DNA from: Liolophura sinensis
Taxonomy: Eukaryota > Mollusca > Polyplacophora > Chitonida > Chitonidae
DNA length: 64,000 nt
Direction of reading: 5' to 3'
NCBI RefSeq assembly: GCF_032854445.1
Contig: NC_088295.1
Span: 29,005,385 to 29,069,384, forward strand
Part shown: positions 40,621 through 51,436 of the stretch, in pieces
Numbering within the stretch: position 1 is the stretch's first letter
How the letters are laid out: each line of letters opens with the position of its first letter
Notes under the pieces: generated by a model
What the model was told of the DNA's origin: nothing
Seen by the model: the letters and a program-made list of their open reading frames with translations, nothing else
The model's database searches: none
Made by a program: the position numbers and the translations under genes

Positions 40621-43600
40621 AATATATGCATAGTTTTAAGTAGGTAACTTAGTGATGCCTACCTCGATATTTAAAGGTCTTTTCCTTTAATAAACCCAAC
40701 GTGAGGGGTTTATTCAGTTCTGTGTTTATACAACCCTGTTTTAATGGAACTATAGAGACACATATATGAAGCACAGTGCTTTTCTGTGTACATTTACTCA
40801 GAAGAGAATTACATTCCTTGTAAGCTGCGAAAAACTTCGAGTAAAACACATTCAAAAAACGGTATTTTCCAACTGTTTTTTGAAGGACGGTGATATACAT
40901 ACCAACACCAATGTCTGTTTACCAGTGATTTTCTACTCGATAAAAAACACATTGCAACCGCAAGGAGACTATATCCCAGAAACCGTATCTACAGCAACAA
41001 TTTACGATGACAGCAACTCCGTGGCTCATCGCTGGTTCCTGTTTGGTTGACTTATCAGTCCAGATAAATTAATACAGGGTGTGTATGTTTTGCAAACAGC
41101 TAACTGGAAAGATTAGCAATGGGCGCTGTGTACTAGGCGGTTGATTGTAGCGATCGCCCTCTGTATATACAATAGGCGTCCGGACCTTGTAATGGATCTG
41201 TAAGTATTGACCCTGGGCTGATAGTGTATCTGATAGTGGAACGATTAAGTTGATCTGGATAGAAACAAAGACAAAGACGATTTTCTAAAGACAACAAGGC
41301 GGAGGTTGTTCACACCGGATCTATGTACGTTTATACAGAGAGGTAAATTGTCAAATAAAAGCATTAATACACGAAGATATCAGGGTTTGATAAAGCCGGG
41401 GGTATAAGATGGATCCATTATAATACATATTTTATAGCAACATTTTACCGCCAGGTTAACTGGTAGCACTGCGTTAGGTGATGGTAGTATAATCTGGATT
41501 GATCAGATTTGCAGGGTGGTCATTTAATGTACAAATGAGATAATCTCCCAGTGGTGGTGTTTTTTTTAAATATATAGATATAGGAAAGATTTTATTGAAT
41601 GAGCAGGCAATTGGCTGAAACTAACACATTGTCTGCAAACTAAGTTAATTAATGAATAAATGCATAGATAAATGGCGAAAGGCACGCCTGAATGGAGGTA
41701 TACCAATCAGTCACCTTGTGAGTCTGCCAAGTCTGTGACTCATTGAAATCAATATAACAATTAAGGTTTTCAAATCTATATATGTCTAAATGCTTCACAT
41801 ACATGTGCACCAAATGTTTAGCTCATTGTGTTCCAAACTATACTTTTAAAATATACTTATATATCGAACCAACTATTACACCCATTATCGTCCATTCTTG
41901 GTCTTTCACAGGACCCTATTGTGAAATGCTCCTGAGTGACAGCTACATTGGCCTATACGCGCATTCGCAATTGCAGAAGATATATTGACTGAGTGCATTT
42001 GAACTTGGAACCAACTTCATGTATATACTCAAGCATGCATACAACCTTTATATATAGCTAGATCCTACAGTGATCTGACGAAGTAATTAGGAGAATAAAC
42101 CATCAAGCGATATATAAGGTGGATGTATCTATACCAAAAGGCCTATTCCTATAAACAGATTCATTTGATCACTGCGTGTGCATGTTAGAGTGACGGAGCA
42201 TTTCGTGCATAAAGAAAAGTTGTCCGTTTTGTATTGCCTCCCGAATGATCAGTTACATGTATGTCCGAAACCTTTACCCGGAAAATTTGCTGACATACAC
42301 TTCGCGTGCCCTTGAGTCTGTGGTTTTTATACATTTATCTGTTACCTCGGAATACTCGTGTGTTGGGCTCGTATTTACACAAATAGGTGCCTATGCAGAT
42401 AGGTATACAAAAGAAATCGTTTCAGTCTATATTTGAATGAGATAGGTATGAAGTCATGCGAAAATATCAGTAATAGTATATTTGCACTATAGAAAACTCC
42501 GGGACAAACATTCACATGCATGCTTTTTGATTTGATCAAACTCCGAATATTATTTTTTTCTTTTATATTATTTTCTGGCGGTATTATTAATCGAGGAAGC
42601 AAGCAAAGTAATTAAAAGTTGCCCCGGGTTATGATATTGTTCGGATAACTAGCAAACCTTTTTATACTTATATTTTTTTTTTATTTAAAGCCGGAAAGTT
42701 AGGGGTCCCTTGTTTTGTTCAAAACACATAAACAAGTCACGTGACAGCATGTCAAATGTACCTGGCAGTTACACAATGTTCTTTCCATGACAACATTGTT
42801 CGCCCCTTTTCAGTCTTTACTAGCCACATTTTTACAGAATAAACCCTTCAATTAGTCTGGTGAAACACAGTGCTTCCGTTAAATTACACCTTAAAAGGAC
42901 TAATTATTGTTTTAGGAGATGAGGCCTAGTTTTGGTGCACTGGTCACAGTAACCTGAACAGTCATTTGTCACATGCTAATAGCATGATCTGTAATTGCAT
43001 ACCTGCGGTTGTTTAAGTTTGCTGTTCACTGAAATATTCTGGGAACATAACAATGTCGAAAATTTAACAGATGTCAGGAAGGTTAAGAAAAACTTACAAC
43101 TTACAGGCCAAAGAGTGCGGTTGAATTCAATTTTGTATTTTCCTGAATGTTCTTTATGTCAAAAATCCTGAATGGAGGTTCTACTCGGCATGAACACATA
43201 TGGCTGTTACACAATGAATGGCACAAAACGCTAACCACAAGTGAAATTAGTATTTTCTTACTTGATGAAATTGGTTTGCATGCACTTTGTGAGTTCCTAC
43301 AGTTTCATACAATGTACACCTGTGTTTGACATAAATGTACACTAAACCTTAGTCCTTTATTTTCTAAAAAGTACTCAGAATATCTAAGTATTAAATAATA
43401 AAGGCATGGACGCCGGACACTTTGTGATCTCGTGTCCATTAATTCAGGTGTTTCAGGTAAAGGTTCTCTCATCACCTAAACACGGAATAGTTCTGGCTAT
43501 GCGGGTGAGCATCTAGCAATCAGTCGTTGCAGTTTTTCGACAGTAGCGTTGAACCTTAATTTAAGAGGATATGGCCCGCAATTCCAGAAATAAACTGCAC

Positions 43601-45832
43601 AGGTGTACATGTGTGTGTGCGTCAAGGAATTTTATAGGTTATTGACAAAGCATTATTTCTGCTGAAATAAGCACCAATATTTCGAGAAAGGATTTAGAAA
43701 TTCTTCCACACAGAAGAGCACGCATCTTTGGGATAATTTTAGCACTATGACTGGTGCTATGCCGGCCTCTCTTAGAATTTAGATTTGGGACCGATCAGCC
43801 GATTACCTCGGCTTTAACCGGGTCAGTTCGACCTCTTTTGTGAAGCGGCAATGGAACAAATCACTCGTTAAAGCGGTTTTGTTAACTACAATGACAGCAT
43901 TACACTTGCTGTCAAGACCACAGCGATTTCCGTTATGCCTAGCCATGCATTACACGGTTGACCCGTCCAAAGGGGGAATACTTGGACAATGGATACCCTT
44001 CAAAGTTTTTGACTCGGATATAGAAAAGCGTGCAAGAGAATGGCCAGACTCCCACAGGATCCTAGGTACAGTTCTTTTCTCGGATCTAATGACCCAGTCA
44101 AGAGCGGAAATGGCGCCATGTTCTCAGAAGTCCGACCGTATTCCAATGTCCTCTAGTTAGTGTCTGCCATATGGCATTACACAGGGATCTTTATTACGTC
44201 GTCCGCTTTTCACCAGATAATTGACATTCCCATAGTGCCTGTCACGAACAGTCCTGTACTACTTATTTCATTAGCGGCCTCAAAACGTCTCATCTTGTAA
44301 CAAGTAAATGACATTTTATGCACGTAATTACCACTTATGACATAACCTGCTAATTCCGACACACTCGTTACACTTGGCATGTATATATTTGGAAAAAAAA
44401 AATAGTTGCAGCTCAACGTTTTCTGGTTTTGAGCATCGTTTGTACGAATGTCACAGTGAGTGATGTTAACTACTACTCTCGACCCTTTCAGATTTGCTGG
44501 CAACTCGCGATGGAGTTCTTTTTTGGCAGTAGATTTCCTGTATATGTTGGACGTAGAGACAATACTAGACTATATTAGTTCCATACGTTATATTCTACCA
44601 GATTTTTAACCTCCATTTTATATTGGAGATTTAGATTTGAAAACTCAGATTGAACTCACGCATTGGATGTGTATAGACTGGATAGATAACTGCTTACATT
44701 GCAATAGTGCAAGACTGCTTACATTGCAATAGTGCAAGACTACAAAAGAGAGGATGAGCAGTTTCATTACTAATAATACTGACATTAATGCACATAATCC
44801 TTACAAAAGCTGATCTGATTAATGTGACAAAAAATGACCATGACAAAATAAAGAGAATGTTAGATATGTTGGGAAAAATAATAACATTTGTGTTTATCGA
44901 GAGGAGAACTAATCAGTCGGAAACAAAGACAGCCCCGCCCGATTTGTGACACGTGGCTCTCTGTCGCAGATACAATGAATAAGAACAACGATGACTAGAA
45001 GGACAAAAACGACGACGAATAACACAAAGTTCTGCCATTTTTACTGAGGATGATTGAAGATGTTTTTCTCGAAACAATGCGATGGTCAAGATAACACAGA
45101 CAATACAAGACTTTATTGAAAATCGACAGTCACGACTTACTCGTCTCTGAACGTAAAGAATGAGGCAAAGCTGAAGAAACAGTAAAAGAAATTCATTAAA
45201 CACGAAAACTTAAAAACGACGATAACAAGAAAAAACACAATTGACCTTCACTGCGAATTTCCCTTGTTGTTTCCAGAATCAACTATTTCCAGATACATTC
45301 TCACGTAACATTTAAAATTATTCTCAGACGAATTGTTGGAAATGTTCGGCTTACTATGAAAGTATTTTTCAAATCGATATTTGAAATAGATATTTTACTT
45401 TCACTCATGATCCAGGTCTTTAGAACAGTTTTATTGACTTTATAATGATTAATGAAATAACATGAGAATTGGTATATAAGCAAGCATTTAATATGTGAGC
45501 TTTATTAGCGTAAACGTCGTTACAAGCTTAAACATTTAATTGTTATTACAAATATCATAGTTACAGTCTTAACTAAAATGTGATCTTCCGTTCAGCCTTC
45601 GTGTGTATCAGTACATGGTAACAGTGTAATCTGGTCACACATAACCCGTGACATAGGGGTAACTACTCGCTCTTTTGTTTTAGCACAATCGGAGTTTTAG
45701 TGATCCCACACCAACTAACGTGAGTTATAGCATTCCAGGCTCAGACGAGTTTACTCGTTATTTGTATCCATGCGTATGGAACGACTGAGTAGAGCTTATT
45801 TACTGAATAAGTAGTGGCTTAAAATCTCAGAT
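40621..45832. other. No gene recognised
   Basis: About 5.2 kb almost free of repeats apart from a 25-bp duplication at 44.69 kb. The 106-codon plus-strand frame at 43840-44160 has no recognisable domain. Confidence 0.45.
44689..44740. repeat. Perfect 25-bp tandem duplication
   Basis: ACTGCTTACATTGCAATAGT followed by GCAAG occurs twice back to back without a mismatch, implying a very recent event. Confidence 0.85.
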
Positions 45833-45845
45833 ATGGTGCCTTTAC

Positions 45846-46615
45846 TTCAAAGCAGCTCTGGGTTAGATGAGATGCACTGTAGGTTCATATCAAGGAGCAC
45901 TTCTGAGTTAGATGAGATGCACTATGGGCTCAAATCAAGGAGCAGTTCTGGGTTACATGAGATGCACTATAGGTTCAAATCAAGGAGCAGTTCTGGGTTA
46001 CATGAGATGCACTATATGTTCAAATCAAGGAGCAGTTCTGGGTTACATGAGATGCACTATAGGTTCAAATCAAGGAGCAGTTCTGGGTTAGATAAGATGG
46101 ACTATACGTTCAAATCAAGGAGCAGTTCTGGGTTACATGAGATGCATTACGGGCTCAAATCAAGTAGCAGTTCTGGGTTACACGAGATGCACTATAGGTT
46201 CAAATCAAGGAGCAGTTCTGTTACATGAAATGCACTATAGGTTCATATCAAGGAGCAGTTCTGGGTTACATGAGATGCACTATAGGTTCAAATCAAGGAA
46301 CAGTTCTGAGTTACATGAGATGCACTATAGGTTCAAATCAAGAAGCCGTTCTGGGTTAGATGAGATGCACTACAGGTTCAAATCCAGGAGCAGTTCTGGA
46401 TTAGATGAGATGCACTATAGGTTCAAATCAAGAAGCAGTTCTGGGTTAGATGAGATGCACTACAGGTTCAAATCAAGGAGCAGTTCTGGATTAGATGAGA
46501 TGCACTGTAGGTTCAAATCAAGAAGCAGTTCTGGGTTAGATGAGATGCACTATAGGTTTAAATCAAGGAGCAGTTCTGGATTAGATGAGATGCACTGTAG
46601 GTTCAAATCAAGAAG
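45846..46615 (+). repeat. 45-bp minisatellite, about 17 units
   Basis: The unit runs AGCAGTTCTGGGTTACATGA, GATGCACTATAGGTTCAAAT, CAAGG. It encodes RSSSGLHEMHYRFKS in one plus frame that opens with an ATG at 45833. A two-base deletion near 46221 (TTCTGTTACATG) breaks that frame. Two unit variants (TTACATGAG early, TTAGATGAG late) are segregated along the array. GGTTCAAATC resembles a Pol III B box. No family of this protein repeat is known to me; I treat it as non-coding. Confidence 0.88.
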
Positions 46616-48330
46616 CATATTTTGTGCAAAAGAGACACACAAACTTATTTCCGATTTTATGTACGGATATACGTTATAGTGGAATCCCACAATGTCATCA
46701 ATAAATCGATATACTTGTGTAATTGTTCAAAACTGATGTTAGGTTAGATAAGTGCGATGCTGAAAACCCAAAACCGCTGAAGGAGAAGGATATATGGGGG
46801 AAAAAAGATCCAGAATAAACCGCTAATCCAGTGAATCTGACACATTGCGGTATTACCATTCCACGTATTCTATTTCAAGTTAGTTCCACAAAAGAGTTTG
46901 AATAGTCAATGTATCTCTTTGGTGAGACCCAATCTCGGTGTGATTGTGACCACCAGCAGTTTCTATGCCGATAATTACTTACAAGTCAATTAGGAAGATA
47001 GCAGAGTAGAATGTTTATGATAAAGCTAGATTTTATATCTTATTTTATTTATGTGTGGGCGTGGTGCAGTGTAATACTATAGTCCCAAAGCCTTCATGGG
47101 CGGATTTGATATAGGAAATAGTAATAAACACGCCTGAATTCACTGCTACAACCGTTTGGTAATTACCACCGATAGCGGCTGGGGCCTTAAGATATGGAGA
47201 AGGGGAGATAATCGGTTCATTAAGTGGTGACCACTGCGCCTTTGCCAGTCAAGCTCTACACCAGGAAGAGAGAGCCTCTCCCCCTCCACCGTCCTCCGCA
47301 GCAACAGAGACCTTTCCAGGAAGCAGGGGAAGGAGAAAAACTCATAGTTTAATTTTTACACGATAAGTCTGTTTTAATTCAGTGTAAGATCATTAATTTA
47401 ATAAGCTGTAATTTTTAGCCAAATTGCAAAATTAGAGAGTTCGAATGAGTTCAGTAATCACTACCCTGTGTGTCTTATATGAGTTTCTTTTTTGGAAGAG
47501 TATATATGATGTAAAACTGCAGAAACAATTTCATAACATACAATCACAAGCAACATCAAACATGTTATTATATTATCATTATAGGAATATTTCTAGTAAT
47601 TTAAAGTTCCATGTGTTTCTTAGTCTACCTATATACTGTTTCCTCAATGTGGAATGACTTCATTGTGATTAAAAGAAAGGACAGCAAATAATGCAACCTT
47701 GGTTATTTCGAAAGAGGGTGGAAACAGTCTAAAACGGTCACATTCTTGGTAACTATAAACCAGTATTCAATATGGAATTCTTAAAGGACCTTGGTATACG
47801 TCATGTTTCAGAAACGGGAAACACGATGTTGAATCATCGTATACCACGCCCATACAGCTAAAAGGCAAAACAGCTTCTAGGTGACGTTAGCGGAAAGGAC
47901 TGCGATCTCGGGTTACAGAGGTAACTCTCGCCTGGGTGGATAAAAGTGATATTATGGCGGCCCTTTCGATGTTTTAAATGTTTGCCATTTTGCTTACTTT
48001 GATCTTCGATATATCTTGCTTATGCAAAAGCACAAAATGTAGAGGTATTCCTTTAAACTTGATGTGAGACACTTTATCGATGCATATGTACAGTATTTGA
48101 TCTGATGTTGTCTTTTCTTTTACATGTCAACGTTACAATATAATACACACAGTACTTAAAAATGAGTAAGCCATGACCGCACGCGAGCTACGATTTCCTC
48201 TAAAATAATTTAATAAACCACAAGAAACACTATGCTGGAATGCAGGGTAACAATATGTGCTAATTAAAGATGGAGCTCAGTATTTCAGAAAAAGTTAAAC
48301 AGACTTAAATCTGAACGCTTGGACTCACAA
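46616..48330. other. No gene recognised
   Basis: Unique-looking DNA with only short open frames. Nothing further seen. Confidence 0.45.
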
Positions 48331-48690
48331 ATGAGTAAGTGAGAGAGTGCTTGAGGTTTAACGTCGTACTTAACAATTTTTCAGTCATATGACGAAGAAG
48401 GAGTCCTTAGAGTGCATGTAATGTGCCTCCTTGTTGCAGGACGGATTTCCACCGCTCTTTTATCTCGTGCTGCTTCACTGAGACGACATACAGAAGACAA
48501 GTAAACCACCCCGCCCGAGTCATTATACTGATACGGGCCAACCAGTCGTTGCACTATCCTTTTAATGCTGAACGCCAAGAGAGGAAGTCACTACTTTCTC
48601 TTTTAAGGTCTTAGGTGTGACCCGACCCAGGACTGACTCTGACGCCTCCCGACGCGGACGCTCTACCAACTGTACTATCGGGGCCGGTAG
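48331..48690 (-). mobile_element. SINE family B, full-length tRNA-derived element with GA/CTC-rich tail
   Basis: On the minus strand it starts GGCCCCGATAGTACAGTTGG then TAGAGCG (an A-box like many tRNAs). A B-box-like GGGTCGGGTCAC follows about 50 bases on, then a body of about 240 bases. The end is TTAAGTACGACGTTAAACCT followed by CAAGCACTCTCTCACTTACT. The acgacgttaaacc...(actc)n ending is a tail type I associate with molluscan SINEs. It is distinct in sequence from family A. One clear copy in the window. Confidence 0.78.
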
Positions 48691-49167
48691 GTCTCACAAA
48701 GGGGACTTTAGTCTAGACTACGACATATATCTATATAGCAAGAGGAAATATAGCCATATCATTTCCTGAGTCGTCTGTAAAAACAAATAAGAAAACGTTA
48801 TTCAACAAACTTTATTAAAGAACTGATAAAAATGAGTCAAGGAAATCAATTGGAGCTGGTTTCTGCTGATCGCAGAAATCATCCAAAGGTATATCCTTGC
48901 ATTTTGTACTTTTCATATTTCTGAACCCAAAACTATAATATTTAATTGATATTTCTATTTATTTGATTTACAGTTTACGCCGCTTTACCCCAACCATGAT
49001 GTAATGCACTGATACAGTGCTGAGACTACACATAGGCATAGTGCGGAGACACGGGATAGTCCCGAGATTCAATATAATATTGAGACATGATTTACATAAT
49101 GTTGAAACACGATGTAATGTTACAGAAACGCTATGGTGTTGGCTAATTCATTTAGATACTCACGGGT

Positions 49168-49292
49168 TAATTTGATTGGTGTTTCACAAGCGTTCTAAAA
49201 AATATTTCACTTATACGACGTCGGCCAGCATTATGGTTGCTGGAAGATCTTCTCACGAACTTTTCCACCCTCAGCTGGAAACCGCATTGATA
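49168..49292 (-). mobile_element. SINE family A with internal deletion
   Basis: The tail segment (TTTGATTGGTGTTTCAC, TATTTCACTTATACGACG, CCAGCATTATGG) is joined directly to TTGCTGGAAGATCTTC and a head remnant ending CCGCATTG. The CCGGGC core is deleted, so the element is chimeric or internally rearranged. Confidence 0.75.
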
Positions 49293-49600
49293 AAACATGC
49301 ATTATTGCTACGTTGTCATGTGGGAAACACATTTACATGTGCACAACACACACTCCTCTGTCAGCATGTCAGACTGTGCATTGATATAGCAAGCATTATT
49401 GTTACTATAGTCTTGTGGGCTGCACATTGACTTAACACACATTCCTCTACCAGCTGGTCAGACTACTGACATAACACGCATCATTACTACTAGCCATGCA
49501 CGTACATTGCATTACTGAACACATCCTTATTACCAGCCTATCAGACTCTTCATGTAACACGCATTTTGCTTCTAGCTATAGTGTGTATTGCATATACATA
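49280..49600. repeat. Very degenerate tandem repeat of about 80-90 bp
   Basis: GCATTATTGCTAC (about 49300), GCATTATTGTTAC (about 49392), GCATCATTACTAC (about 49469) and GCATTTTGCTTC (about 49560), plus recurring CCTCT-CAGC-GTCAGACT and GTAACACG-like segments, indicate about four decayed units. Confidence 0.5.
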
Positions 49601-49888
49601 CAAATATGGATTACACACTATTAAACCGGACTGCGGTCAGCTGTCAAATTTTGTGAGCAGAGGAATATGGGGTGCCGGAAGAAAACCATCGCTAAAAGTT
49701 GCAGCCTGTTCAGAGAGTAACCGGTTGCTGCGAGATCAACATTTTAGACGATTGAGTCACTCAGGCCTCAGTAAAGGAGTAAGAATGCGTGACTCTATGA
49801 CCCACAATCAGAAACAGACAGCTTTACTGTTGTGTTTGTAAGGCTATATGTCTTGCATTTTACAAACATCGCAACATTACTTAATTCG

Positions 49889-49978
49889 GTTATTTATTTG
49901 ATTTGTGTTTTAAGTCGTATTCAAGCGTATTTCTCTTATACGACGATGGCCAGCATTATGGAGTCCGTGGGAAACCCT
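49889..49978 (-). mobile_element. SINE family A, 5'-truncated copy
   Basis: TTATTTATTTGATTTGTGTT then CGTATTCAAGCGTATTTC and GATGGCCAGCATTATGGAG. Only the tail part remains. Confidence 0.75.
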
Positions 49979-51300
49979 CTGCTGAGTGTTTGTTCTGCCT
50001 TAGCACGGTAATCACTCGGCCAATGATGACTCTTAACCTTTGAGATTGTGTGTAGGGTAGTTTTAGAAGATCCTATTATAACCGGCTTCACAGGTAATGC
50101 ATTACACATTTTCACCAAAGTGTTGAAAAATATTTCAGATTATGTAACTAGCTGATACACAAATGACGTTTATGCCTGGCGTATAAAATCCGAGGTTATG
50201 GCTGTCCGAGTTTAACTCTTAGACTACTAGAAAAGGTTAACCTAGTGATCGCGAATCTTACCTAAACAATAACAGTATAGTAGCTAAGGCTCGATTTATA
50301 AGTTTCAAAAAAACCTCTTAGGTTTTACTTCAAGTGTTGTCATTTGTTATAAAAAATTTCAGTGGAATCAGAGCAAAACCTACCAGCAAGCTGCCTTTTG
50401 AAAAGTCCCTATCCATGTATAACGGCAGACACAGCTGTTGCAGAATGTTGAATGCCGGTATACATATATGGTAGAGAGCACTGTGGTTTTTGACAATTTC
50501 ATGCTAATGGAGGAACCTGTGGCAAGTCATGCACTCTCAAGGAGAATGAAAGGTGAGGTTACGATTAGGCCGGGCGTTGCAAGAACTGTCCAAAGAAGTA
50601 ATTACTTGTAGATCTATTTTATGGTTGGACATTCAAAAAGAAGGAAAAAGACTCCAAAATTCCAATGTCGGCTTTCTCGAGTATCTCATTTCAGCCACTT
50701 TTGATAAACAGAAAAAATCTAGCCTTATCTATCTTTTTTTTGTTAAAGGAGATTCCTTGATAACAGATGGCTTATGGTCATGTGTACAAGGGGGAGATAA
50801 TCCAGATGTAATCCTTTGACCTTTCACGACGTAGCTGACAGAGAATGTAAATGTCATATTAGACCACGAATGAGGTGTTAGATTGAGAGCCAAAAGTTGC
50901 AATCAAGAAAGAAGTAAAACAAGTTGTTGTGTAAATTTTGAATCTCACTGTTCGCCACTATTTCGATTATAGTATGCCTATAAGACGTAGAACCAACTCG
51001 GTGATGACAATATGACTGTGATAACGCCAGTAGGCTAAACTGTTGAATGCCTGTTGCCCACTTACAGAGCACACTAGGCCCTCGCCCTTAAGAAGTGATT
51101 TTTGTATTCTGTACTTTGCATAGCAGTGTTTTCCCTGGAAACTTACATTTGTTCATTTCCAAACTTTCCTGTAATACATGCATACTATATAATAGATTAA
51201 GGTAATTGACAGAACCTTTCAACACAATATGGTACCCTGGTATTTTTCTTTAAATAACATGATCCGAAATCCTCGTGGCAGAAGTACATTGAAACAGAAA

Positions 51301-51436
51301 GCCGCGATCATCAGCAGGTTGCTGCCAGACCTCCCACGTATGTCCGGGGAAGACGCCAGCATGATCTGGATTTAAAGTTGGTGAGAAGCGCCTGAGTCAC
51401 TGCAACACTCTTTCACGTTAACCACCTCGGCCACGG
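51301..51436 (-). mobile_element. SINE family A, head-containing copy lacking its tail
   Basis: The only copy in which the tRNA-like 5' end is clear. The minus strand begins CCGTGGCCGAGGTGGTTAAC, very close to the A-box/D-arm of class II (Ser/Leu) tRNAs. It continues through a degraded B box to CATGCTGGCGTCTTCCCCGG and GGTCTGGCAGCAACCTG. This shows the ancestor of the SINE head. Confidence 0.82.

Noticed and set aside
43840-44160. 106-codon open stretch on the plus strand
   Set aside because: No motif or family recognised and no supporting splice or promoter context. Kept out of the gene list for lack of evidence.
48961-49000. Possible SINE family A tail (ATTTGATTTACAGTTTACGC)
   Set aside because: Similarity covers only about 25 bases and then stops. 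Too short to separate from chance in AT-rich DNA.
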